Source of the DNA: Fibrobacter sp. UBA1313
GTDB lineage: Bacteria > Fibrobacterota > Fibrobacteria > Fibrobacterales > Fibrobacteraceae
Length of the DNA stretch: 7,871 nucleotides
Direction of reading: 5' to 3'
NCBI GenBank assembly: GCA_002307115.1
Contig: DBTP01000047.1
Span: forward strand, 1-7,871
Shown: piece after piece, positions 1 through 6,178 of the stretch
Numbering within the stretch: the first letter of the stretch is position 1
Layout of the letters: each line of letters starts with the position of its first letter
Translations under genes and position numbers: made by a program
The notes under the pieces: model-generated
Told to the model about the DNA's origin: nothing
Databases searched by the model: none
Seen by the model: the letters and a program-made list of their open reading frames with translations, nothing else

Positions 1-847
1 CTGGAAGTTGTACCAGAGCATTATTTATTTCGGAAATATAACGCGCGGCAACGGCATTTCTTTTTTTATTATCCTCATCAAGACGCGTCAACTTCAGCGA
101 AAGCACAGCGGCCTGCAATTCATCCAGGCGGGAGTTTACCCCTTGATAATTCATCACATATTTCTTATCGGAACCGTAATTGGAAAAAAGGCGTACCATC
201 TCGGCAAGTTTGGGATTCTGAGTTATGACAGCGCCCCCATCACCCAGCGCGCCCAGATTTTTACTCGGATAAAAACTGAAGCCCGCGGCATCGCCGAAGG
301 AGCCCACACGCTTGCCACAGAGCGTAGCACCGTGCGCTTGAGCCGCATCTTCGACAAGCAACAACGCATGACGTTTCGCAATATCCGTAATTTTATCCAT
401 GGCAGCCACACGACCATAAAGATGCACCGCGAGAATCGCCCGCGTCTTCTGGGTAATGGCAGATTCCAGCAACTCTGAATTCAAATTAAATGATTCGGCA
501 TCAGGCTCGACAAGTACTGGCACAAGACCATTTGCAGAAATAGCAAGAATGCTTGCAATAAAGGTATTCGCAGGCACAAGCACTTCATCGCCTGCGCACA
601 AATTTCCCAATTCTTTATAAGCTCTGAAAATCAAGGTCAATGCATCCAAACCATTTCCAACGCCTACACAATGAGAGACACCACAATAATTTGCAAATGC
701 GGTTTCAAAAGCAGAACACTCTTTTCCGCGAATATACCACCCAGAGGCCGAAACACGAAAAAGCGTTTCAGAAAGAACGGGTTCAAACGATGCATTCACA
801 CGTTGCAAAGAATAAAAAGGAACGGAAATGGAAGATTGCAAATTCAT
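1..847 (-). CDS. DegT/DnrJ/EryC1-family PLP-dependent nucleotide-sugar 3-aminotransferase (FdtB/QdtB-like), C-terminus cut by window edge
   Basis: I translated this frame by hand: it is open from the ATG at 847 to the window edge, giving 282 residues of an expected 360-390. The family transfers an amino group, usually from glutamate, to a keto-sugar nucleotide using pyridoxal phosphate in the cytoplasm. Visible hallmarks are the N-terminal SGWYIRGKE segment (35-43), GVGNGLDAL (62-70) that binds cofactor phosphate, DEVLVPANTF (87-96), AVHLYG (140-145), VEDAAQAHG (165-173) whose Asp167 should contact the pyridine nitrogen, and FYPSKNLGALGDGGA (192-206) with Lys196 as the predicted Schiff-base lysine. 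NYQGVNSRLDELQAA (233-247) is also typical. The start lies 2 bases after the stop of the cupin ketoisomerase gene, so the two are co-transcribed. That pairing argues for a 3-aminotransferase of the dTDP-Fuc3N or Qui3N type. Which sugar is made cannot be decided here. No clear Shine-Dalgarno is seen, so translational coupling is likely. Confidence 0.93.
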   Translation of the reverse strand, partial: MNLQSSISVPFYSLQRVNASFEPVLSETLFRVSASGWYIRGKECSAFETAFANYCGVSHCVGVGNGLDALTLIFRAYKELGNLCAGDEVLVPANTFIASILAISANGLVPVLVEPDAESFNLNSELLESAITQKTRAILAVHLYGRVAAMDKITDIAKRHALLLVEDAAQAHGATLCGKRVGSFGDAAGFSFYPSKNLGALGDGGAVITQNPKLAEMVRLFSNYGSDKKYVMNYQGVNSRLDELQAAVLSLKLTRLDEDNKKRNAVAARYISEINNALVQLP

Positions 848-849
848 CG

Positions 850-1266
850 CTATTTTGTCAAAGAAGAAACTTCAGTCAAAAAGTCAGAATGCTCATAAAT
901 ATAATCGGACTCATCGTAATGTTCGGACGCAAGAACTAAACAAACAGCACCAGAAGAAAAGTTATCTATTTCACGCCAAGTCATTGTCGGGATATAGAGT
1001 CCCTGATAGGAACGATTCAATGTAAATTTTGTGCGGGAATGACCATCTTCAAGTGAGACATCAAAGCTACCACTTGCGGCAATAATAAGTTGTCGTAATT
1101 TTCGATGCGCATGTCCCCCGCGCATGGTGCCACCGGGAACATCATATAGGTAATAGAGACGCTTAATATCAAACGGAATCAACATTCCGCCCTCAACCAC
1201 ACTCAAATTACCACGCTGGTCATGAACAATGGGAATATCAATCATGCAGGGTCTTGTAAAATCCAT
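850..1266 (-). CDS. FdtA/QdtA-like dTDP-4-keto-6-deoxyhexose 3,4-ketoisomerase (RmlC-type cupin)
   Basis: A 138-residue single-domain cupin, the usual length for this family. It shifts the keto group of dTDP-4-keto-6-deoxy-D-glucose from C4 to C3, making the substrate for the aminotransferase encoded 2 bases downstream. Family signatures seen are DQRGNLSVVEGG (16-27), PFDIKRLYYLYDVPGG (31-46) and the RGGHAHRKLRQ stretch (49-59) with His52 and His54, the pair that corresponds to the catalytic histidines described for FdtA. A second cupin segment includes GLYIPTMTWREI (89-100). FdtA (giving 6-deoxy-3-keto-galactose configuration) and QdtA (gluco configuration) differ only subtly, so the stereochemistry is left open. 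The ATG at 1266 is chosen because the family normally has about 10 residues before the DxRGNL motif; Met8 at 1245 is a weaker alternative. A TATTTT hexamer lies 6 bases upstream of the ATG and no Shine-Dalgarno is visible. Confidence 0.92.
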   Translation of the reverse strand: MDFTRPCMIDIPIVHDQRGNLSVVEGGMLIPFDIKRLYYLYDVPGGTMRGGHAHRKLRQLIIAASGSFDVSLEDGHSRTKFTLNRSYQGLYIPTMTWREIDNFSSGAVCLVLASEHYDESDYIYEHSDFLTEVSSLTK

Positions 1267-1272
1267 CAGTTA

Positions 1273-1278
1273 AAAATA
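1273..1278 (-). promoter_or_regulatory. Candidate -10 element of the fdtA-like/aminotransferase unit
   Basis: TATTTT on the minus strand, followed by six bases and then the ATG at 1266. This is the same spacing as at yicC. If it is the -10 box, transcription would begin at or within a base or two of the start codon. No convincing -35 was seen. Inferred from spacing and the absence of a Shine-Dalgarno only. Confidence 0.4.
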
Positions 1279-1320
1279 CAAAAGCCTGTAGATTTTATCC
1301 TACGTGATTTCAATTTTTTC

Positions 1321-1326
1321 TATATT
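1321..1326 (+). promoter_or_regulatory. Candidate -10 element (TATATT) of metXW
   Basis: TATATT followed by seven bases and the ATG at 1334. The element would place the transcription start at about that ATG. It lies in the compact divergent spacer between the sugar unit and metXW. There is no Shine-Dalgarno ahead of the GTG at 1304 or the ATGs at 1328 and 1334. The -35 region is not recognisable. Confidence 0.45.
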
Positions 1327-1333
1327 TATGCGT

Positions 1334-3130
1334 ATGATCGAATTTTTGCATAAAGATAGTGTCGGCCCCGTCGTCTCGCGAGATATGCTTATCCCCCTTG
1401 GCGAAGATGGATTTCGCCTGGAAAACGGCGAGTCCTTGCCAGAACTATCGCTCCGCTATGAAACCTACGGAACCTTGAACGCCAAAGGCGACAATGTGGT
1501 TTGGGTCTGTAGTCCCCTCACCGCCGATGCCCATGTCGCGGGTTTCTACACTCCTGAAGATAAAAAAGCGGGGTGGTGGGATGCGCTTATTGGTCCTGGA
1601 AAACCGGTGGACACTGATCGATTCTTTGTGGTTTGCAGCAATATTCTGGGCGGGTGCCAAGGCTCCACGGGGCCCTCTAGCAAAGATCCCCGCACAGGGA
1701 AGCCTTATGGTTCCGCATTCCCCAATATCACCATCGGCGATATGGTCAGTGCCCAAAAGCTTCTCGCAGATGCGTTGAACATCAAGCGGTTATACTGCGT
1801 CATCGGGGGCTCCATGGGCGGTTTTCAGGCCATGAAATGGTCTATTTACTACCCGGATTATGTGGAACGTTGCATTGTTATTGCAAGTTCTCCGCGGTTT
1901 TCGAGCCAGGCCCTCGGTTTTGAAATTGTCGGACGCGACATCATCATCCAAGACCCTAACTTTAACGGGGGTGATTATTACGAGGGCGCCATCCCTGCCG
2001 TGGGGCTCGCCAATGCCCGCAAACTCGCGCACATCACCTACCTTTCTGCCGTCGGCATGGAGCAGAAATTCAAGCGCGCCGCCGTAGAGGAAGCGCATAC
2101 AAAGGCAACCGCCGCTTTTTCGACGCCCTTCGACATGGGGCTTCCCCTAGAAAGCTACCTGCGCTACCAAGGGACAAAATTTGTCAGCCGTTTTGATGCC
2201 AACAGCTATCTTCATATCGCCTACGCCACGGATACTTTCGACCTCGAAACCGAATACGGATCTTTGGAAACGGCTTTTCAGAATGTGCATGCGGAATTTT
2301 TGAACGTCAACCTCAGCACGGATTGGCTGTTCCCGCCGCACGAATCGCGGAAAATCACCAACGCGCTTTTGAATGCAGGAAAAGTCATCACCAGTTTGGA
2401 GCTCGATACCGCTTTTGGTCACGATGGATTCCTTTTGGAAGTTGGCAATTTGGGTAAAGCCGTTGCCCGGTTTCTCAACAGCAAAGTGCAAGCAGAACCG
2501 GACAACACACAAGTGGTTCCCATTTTTCAGAACAACAAGGATTTGGAACTTCTCGAATCTCTGATTCCTGAAAAGTCCAGCATTCTGGACTTGGGTTGCG
2601 GAGGAGGACTCCTCATTGACACGCTTTGGAAAAGCAAGAAAGTCACCGGCGTGGGTGTCGAAAAAAATTTCAACAGCATTCTCGACTGCATTGAACGCGA
2701 TGTTCCGGTGATCCAGAAAAACTACCTAGAAGAAAGCGAACTCACCTCATTTGCAAACAACAGTTTTGATTACGCTGTGTTCAATCGCACGTTCCAGGAA
2801 GTCAAAAATCAAGTGCAGCTCCTTCGAGAAATTTTGCGCATCGCCAAACGCGCCGTTATTACCTTCCCCAATTTTGGGCACTGGACCGTGTGCACCGCGC
2901 TCTGTTTTCAGGGCCGCATGCCCAAGTCGAAAGATCTCCCCTACGAGTGGTACAATACGCCGAACATTCACTTGTTCACCTACAGTGATTTTATTCATCT
3001 CTGCAAAGAGGAAAATCTGCATATAGAAAAGCTTGTCGCCGTCAACGACAAGCTCTCCAGTAAGGTTCTCACGGCTCTGGGAATAAAAAATCTCGGCGCA
3101 GAACGAGTCGTCGCCATCGTTTCCCGCTAA
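1334..3130 (+). CDS. metXW: MetX-MetW fusion: homoserine O-acyltransferase joined to MetW methyltransferase-fold domain
   Basis: One uninterrupted frame encodes two proteins that are usually separate neighbours. Residues below are numbered from the GTG at 1304; subtract 10 for the ATG at 1334. The MetX part (about 25-393) is an alpha/beta-hydrolase that acylates homoserine, normally with acetyl-CoA, at the entry to methionine synthesis. It shows SLRYETYGTLN (49-59), CSNILGGCQGSTGP (111-124), the nucleophile elbow GGSMGG with Ser170, STDWLFPP with Asp340 and FGHDGFL with His373, so the full catalytic triad is present. A linker of roughly 15 residues leads to MetW (about 411-608), with the SAM-site-like LDLGCGGG (428-435), acidic Glu453, and MetW hallmarks FPNFGHW (521-527), GRMP (537-540) and LPYEWYNTPNIHL (545-557). 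The ATG at 1334 is preferred for the TATATT spacing; 1304 (GTG) and 1328 remain possible. Acetyl versus succinyl specificity is not proven by sequence. Confidence 0.93.
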   Translation: MIEFLHKDSVGPVVSRDMLIPLGEDGFRLENGESLPELSLRYETYGTLNAKGDNVVWVCSPLTADAHVAGFYTPEDKKAGWWDALIGPGKPVDTDRFFVVCSNILGGCQGSTGPSSKDPRTGKPYGSAFPNITIGDMVSAQKLLADALNIKRLYCVIGGSMGGFQAMKWSIYYPDYVERCIVIASSPRFSSQALGFEIVGRDIIIQDPNFNGGDYYEGAIPAVGLANARKLAHITYLSAVGMEQKFKRAAVEEAHTKATAAFSTPFDMGLPLESYLRYQGTKFVSRFDANSYLHIAYATDTFDLETEYGSLETAFQNVHAEFLNVNLSTDWLFPPHESRKITNALLNAGKVITSLELDTAFGHDGFLLEVGNLGKAVARFLNSKVQAEPDNTQVVPIFQNNKDLELLESLIPEKSSILDLGCGGGLLIDTLWKSKKVTGVGVEKNFNSILDCIERDVPVIQKNYLEESELTSFANNSFDYAVFNRTFQEVKNQVQLLREILRIAKRAVITFPNFGHWTVCTALCFQGRMPKSKDLPYEWYNTPNIHLFTYSDFIHLCKEENLHIEKLVAVNDKLSSKVLTALGIKNLGAERVVAIVSR

Positions 3131-5058
3131 CGCAGCAAATCGGCCAATCCTCCCGCATTGAGCACATCGGTAAAACCAGCTCCTTTGAGAATGCGAACTG
3201 CCGCTGCGCTACGAGCCCCGGAAAGGCAATAAACCACCAGCGGCTTATCCTTTGAACCCAATTCCCCCAAACGATTCGGAAGTTCTCGGAGTGGAATGTT
3301 GATGGCTTTGGGGTACGCGCCCTCTTGGTATTCTTCAGGGGTACGCACATCAAGAATGGTGGCATTTGGTTTTATCTTACTTTCCTCATGGGATACGCCT
3401 TCTGTTAAATACCATTGCAAACAGTCGCACCCGCCCGCAATATTGCGAACATCCTTATATCCCTCCCCCACAAGAACACGCAACACAATGTGGCCCAAAT
3501 AGCCATCCTTAGAAAGAATCAATAGTGGACGATTTTTAGGAATTTCATTTAACCGATCCCGCACTTCATCGGCAGGAATGGAAAGTGTATCCTGTATAAG
3601 TTTTTTAGGCCGAGTGCCAAAAGTGCGCACATCCAAAACTAAAGGCCTAGAAGCCGTAGGTTGTGAGAGGAGTTCTGCCGTTTCCTGAGGGGTACAGAGA
3701 GGACTAAAACCGGAGAGATCATTCAACCCTACAAAGGCTGCCACATTCAGAGGATCGTTCGCGCTCGAATACGGTGGAGCATAGGCAAAGTCAATTTCCG
3801 CAAGATCTTCCAATGTCATTTTCCCATGCAAAGCGACGGCAATCGTGTCAATGCGTTTATCCACCCCCGCTTTTCCAAAAGCCTGTCCGCCCAAAACTTT
3901 GCCCGAAACTTTATCATAAACCAACTTTAAAAACAACGGTTCAGCTCCAGGGAAATACCCCGCATGGTTATCCTTAGTCACATAAGCCACGCCGACTTTA
4001 AACCCGGCATCGGTAGCCGCTTTTTCATTCAGCCCGGTGGCTGCCGCCGTATAATCCAGAAGTTTCACGACCGAAGTTCCCAAAACACCATGATAGTGCA
4101 TCTTTAGACCAAGAGCATTCGAAGCGGCAATACGCCCCTGACGATTCGCAGGACCCGCCAAAGGCACGCGCACATGACGTCCGTTGATTTTGTGAACCAC
4201 TTCCACCATATCTCCCGCGGCATAGACAAGAGGATCCGAAGTCTGCATCAATTCATTCACCACCAAACCGCCAGAAGCGCCGATCTCCAAACCCGAGGCT
4301 TTGGCCAATGTCAACTCGGGCCGTACCCCAATCGAGAGCAGAACCATATCTGCCGATAAACTTTGACCATCGCTCAAGGTGACGGTGTCCTTTGCAATAG
4401 AAGCCAATCCGACCCCTGTAAGAATGTGAAGCCCTTTTTCTTCCAATGTCTGTTTTGCAAAAGCACCAAATTCCTTATCCATTTGGATCATAATTTGCGG
4501 AGCAAGTTCCACGACGGTCACATCCACACCTCTCGCTAACAACGCCTCCGCCATTTCAAGCCCAATAAAACCCCCACCCGCAATAATCGCCCGAGAGGGT
4601 TTCTTTTCTTCGATGAAGGTGTGAATCCGATCCATGTGAGGGATCGTCCAAAGCTGAAAAACATGAGGTAAATCGACGCCCAGCATGGAGGGAACCAATG
4701 GGTTTCCGCCTTGCGCAAGAATCAGACGATCATAGTGAAATATTTCTTCCCCATTTCTGGTTTTCGCATGAACATTTCTATTCATTCTATCAATGTTAAA
4801 AACATCGCACTCCAATTTTACATCCACCCGATAACGGCTGAAAAAACCTTCTGGAGTCTGCATCAGCAAAGAAGAGCGTTTCTGAATATCGCGGCTGATA
4901 TAGTAAGGCAAACCGCAATTCGCAAAACTCACATAAGGGCCTTTTTCCAATAAAGTAATTTCTGCAGATTCATTCAAACGGCGCGCCCTTGCCGCGGCAG
5001 TAGCTCCACCAGCCACACCGCCGACAACCAAAATACGAATTGAACTTTGTGAATCCAT
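3127..5058 (-). CDS. CoA-disulfide/NADH-dependent persulfide reductase-type flavoprotein with two C-terminal rhodanese domains
   Basis: 643 residues from the ATG at 5058, chosen because AAGGAG lies five bases upstream; an in-frame ATG at 5091 would put that Shine-Dalgarno inside the gene. Numbered from 5058: the FAD site GGVAGGATAAARARR (13-27) is followed by SFANCGLPYYIS (44-55) with Cys48, the single redox cysteine of CoA-disulfide/persulfide reductases. The NAD(P)H site GGGFIGLEMAE is at 161-171, the second FAD motif VYAAGD at 278-283, and the dimerisation domain spans about 320-440 with YAPPYSSANDPLN (426-438). Rhodanese domain 1 (about 470-552) has Ser516 where the catalytic cysteine is expected. 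Domain 2 (about 560-643) keeps Cys611 in YCLSGARS. Relatives reduce CoA disulfides or low-molecular-weight persulfides/polysulfides with NAD(P)H in the cytoplasm; the exact substrate is open. The stop codon overlaps that of the convergent metXW. Confidence 0.93.
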   Translation of the reverse strand: MDSQSSIRILVVGGVAGGATAAARARRLNESAEITLLEKGPYVSFANCGLPYYISRDIQKRSSLLMQTPEGFFSRYRVDVKLECDVFNIDRMNRNVHAKTRNGEEIFHYDRLILAQGGNPLVPSMLGVDLPHVFQLWTIPHMDRIHTFIEEKKPSRAIIAGGGFIGLEMAEALLARGVDVTVVELAPQIMIQMDKEFGAFAKQTLEEKGLHILTGVGLASIAKDTVTLSDGQSLSADMVLLSIGVRPELTLAKASGLEIGASGGLVVNELMQTSDPLVYAAGDMVEVVHKINGRHVRVPLAGPANRQGRIAASNALGLKMHYHGVLGTSVVKLLDYTAAATGLNEKAATDAGFKVGVAYVTKDNHAGYFPGAEPLFLKLVYDKVSGKVLGGQAFGKAGVDKRIDTIAVALHGKMTLEDLAEIDFAYAPPYSSANDPLNVAAFVGLNDLSGFSPLCTPQETAELLSQPTASRPLVLDVRTFGTRPKKLIQDTLSIPADEVRDRLNEIPKNRPLLILSKDGYLGHIVLRVLVGEGYKDVRNIAGGCDCLQWYLTEGVSHEESKIKPNATILDVRTPEEYQEGAYPKAINIPLRELPNRLGELGSKDKPLVVYCLSGARSAAAVRILKGAGFTDVLNAGGLADLLR

Positions 5059-5063
5059 AAAAG

Positions 5064-5069
5064 CTCCTT
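5064..5069 (-). promoter_or_regulatory. Shine-Dalgarno of the reductase gene
   Basis: AAGGAG on the minus strand, five bases before the ATG at 5058. This site decides the start: the longer frame from 5091 would encode the site itself and adds 11 residues that do not look like the start of an FAD-binding fold. Confidence 0.8.
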
Positions 5070-5104
5070 TTTTATAAGTTCTGAAAATCAATCTATTAAA
5101 TAAC

Positions 5105-5112
5105 CAATATTA
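5105..5112 (-). promoter_or_regulatory. Possible -10 element of the reductase gene
   Basis: TAATATTG on the minus strand resembles the TAnnTTTG type of -10 box of the FCB group with one mismatch. It would give a leader of roughly 40 bases containing the Shine-Dalgarno. It sits 7 bases from the opposing yicC -10 candidate, so the two divergent promoters would occupy the same DNA. The region is very A+T-rich, so chance matches are likely. Confidence 0.25.
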
Positions 5113-5119
5113 AAATACA

Positions 5120-5125
5120 TATATT
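5120..5125 (+). promoter_or_regulatory. Candidate -10 element (TATATT, extended TATATTTG) of yicC
   Basis: TATATTTG fits the TAnnTTTG -10 consensus known for Bacteroidetes. The hexamer ends six bases before the yicC ATG and there is no Shine-Dalgarno between them, which suggests a leaderless mRNA. No clear -33/-35 box is visible. Confidence 0.5.
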
Positions 5126-5131
5126 TGCGCC

Positions 5132-6013
5132 ATGTCTATTATCTCTATGACTGGCTACGGCAAAAGTGAATCCCCTGTTCAGGGATACCCCTGCACGATC
5201 GAAGTGCGCTCGGTAAATAATCGTTTTTTGGATATCAACTCTCGTCTTCCCAAAAACCTGATGCAAATGGAAACCTCAATCAAAGAGTGTATTCGGAAAC
5301 GCATCACCCGCGGGTCGTTAAGTGTTTCTATCACGCTCGGTCAAGGGGAAAAAGGGAACATTCCCGTAGGTTATTCAGGAGCTGCTGTTGAAGCTTTTGT
5401 TCGTATCGCCGATGAAATTAAAGAGAAATACAATCTGGAAGGGGAAGTAAAACTTGAACAAGTGCTTGCTCTCCCTGACGTTTTGCAGTACAACGATGCT
5501 TCGGAGGATTCCTCCTCCCTGGAAACACACATTCTCGAAAATTTGAATGTGGCTCTGGATTCTTTGATCGCGATGCGCGAAAAAGAAGGCGCAAACCTCG
5601 CTCTAGATCTTCGCCTCCGCGTAGAACGCATGGACAAGATTCTAGATCAAGTGAAAATTTTAGATCCTCAACGAATCGCCGATTGGCGCGATAAATTTCT
5701 GGAGCGCATTAAAACGCTCTTGGGAGAAGTTGAAATTGACCCTGTGCGCGTAGTTCAAGAGGCAAGCATCATCGCCGATCGCCTAGATATCAACGAAGAA
5801 ATTACACGGTTCAAAAGCCACAATAAGCTTTTCGTTGCTGCCTTGAAAGAGGGCGCCAATCAAGGTAAAAAGCTCAATTTCATTTTACAAGAAATGGGGC
5901 GCGAAGCGAATACTTTAGGCACTAAATGTCAGAACGCCGAAATCACCGCCTACGCCATTGAACTCAAAGATGAAGTGGAAACCATTCGCGAACAAGTGAT
6001 GAATATCGAGTAA
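5132..6013 (+). CDS. yicC: YicC/YloC-family endoribonuclease
   Basis: 293 residues, full length for the family. It begins with the hallmark SMTGYGKSE (5-13) and EVRSVNNRFLDINSRLP (24-40), the conserved N-terminal domain. The C-terminal domain (DUF1732, about 205-293) has GKKLNFILQEMGREANTLGTK (245-265), then AEITAYAIELKDEVETIREQ (269-288) and the usual NIE end. Members are cytoplasmic RNA endonucleases; E. coli YicC has been linked to decay of the small RNA RyhB and B. subtilis YloC is a related nuclease. The start is fixed by the SMTGYG motif near residue 5. Often the gene is followed by gmk and rpoZ; here it stands alone, ending in front of a convergent lipoprotein gene. It has a leaderless-type start and no Shine-Dalgarno. 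Confidence 0.96.
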   Translation: MSIISMTGYGKSESPVQGYPCTIEVRSVNNRFLDINSRLPKNLMQMETSIKECIRKRITRGSLSVSITLGQGEKGNIPVGYSGAAVEAFVRIADEIKEKYNLEGEVKLEQVLALPDVLQYNDASEDSSSLETHILENLNVALDSLIAMREKEGANLALDLRLRVERMDKILDQVKILDPQRIADWRDKFLERIKTLLGEVEIDPVRVVQEASIIADRLDINEEITRFKSHNKLFVAALKEGANQGKKLNFILQEMGREANTLGTKCQNAEITAYAIELKDEVETIREQVMNIE

Positions 6014-6068
6014 GGGGTTCCGTTTCCATTTAATGCATATAGAGCCAATTCAACAATGGACGAAATGC

Positions 6069-6093
6069 GACCCCTATGGTCTTTATTTTTTTA
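6069..6093 (+). terminator. Weak candidate terminator after yicC
   Basis: GACC (6069-6072) and GGTC (6078-6081) can form a 4-bp stem with a 5-base loop, directly followed by a T-rich run to 6093. The stem is short, so this is tentative. It is the only stem followed by a T-run I found in the 165-base gap between yicC and the convergent lipoprotein gene; the rest of the gap is A+T-rich with nothing recognisable. Confidence 0.35.
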
Positions 6094-6178
6094 TCGTATG
6101 GGTAGGGAGCAACCGAACAAATCCCATGAAAAAATTCATTTAAATTAATCTTTATGCAAGTATAAAAAGGAGTGGCTC

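Noticed and set aside
8..939. Plus-strand open frames over the first kilobase (8-478, 640-939 and smaller ones)
   Set aside because: They lie antisense to the aminotransferase, whose minus-strand translation has all family motifs; the plus-strand products show no recognisable domains.
1304..1333. GTG at 1304 and ATG at 1328 as starts of metXW
   Set aside because: Neither has a Shine-Dalgarno, and both would begin before or right at the end of the TATATT element; the ATG at 1334 fits the promoter spacing. The choice remains open, as family homology only begins about 10-15 residues later.
1445..2512. Minus-strand frames inside metXW and plus-strand frames inside the reductase gene
   Set aside because: Both host genes have complete family motifs throughout; the antisense products have no motif and are shadows of codon usage.
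5059..5091. ATG at 5091 as start of the reductase gene
   Set aside because: A good AAGGAG sits between it and the ATG at 5058, and the extra 11 residues are not part of the FAD-binding fold.
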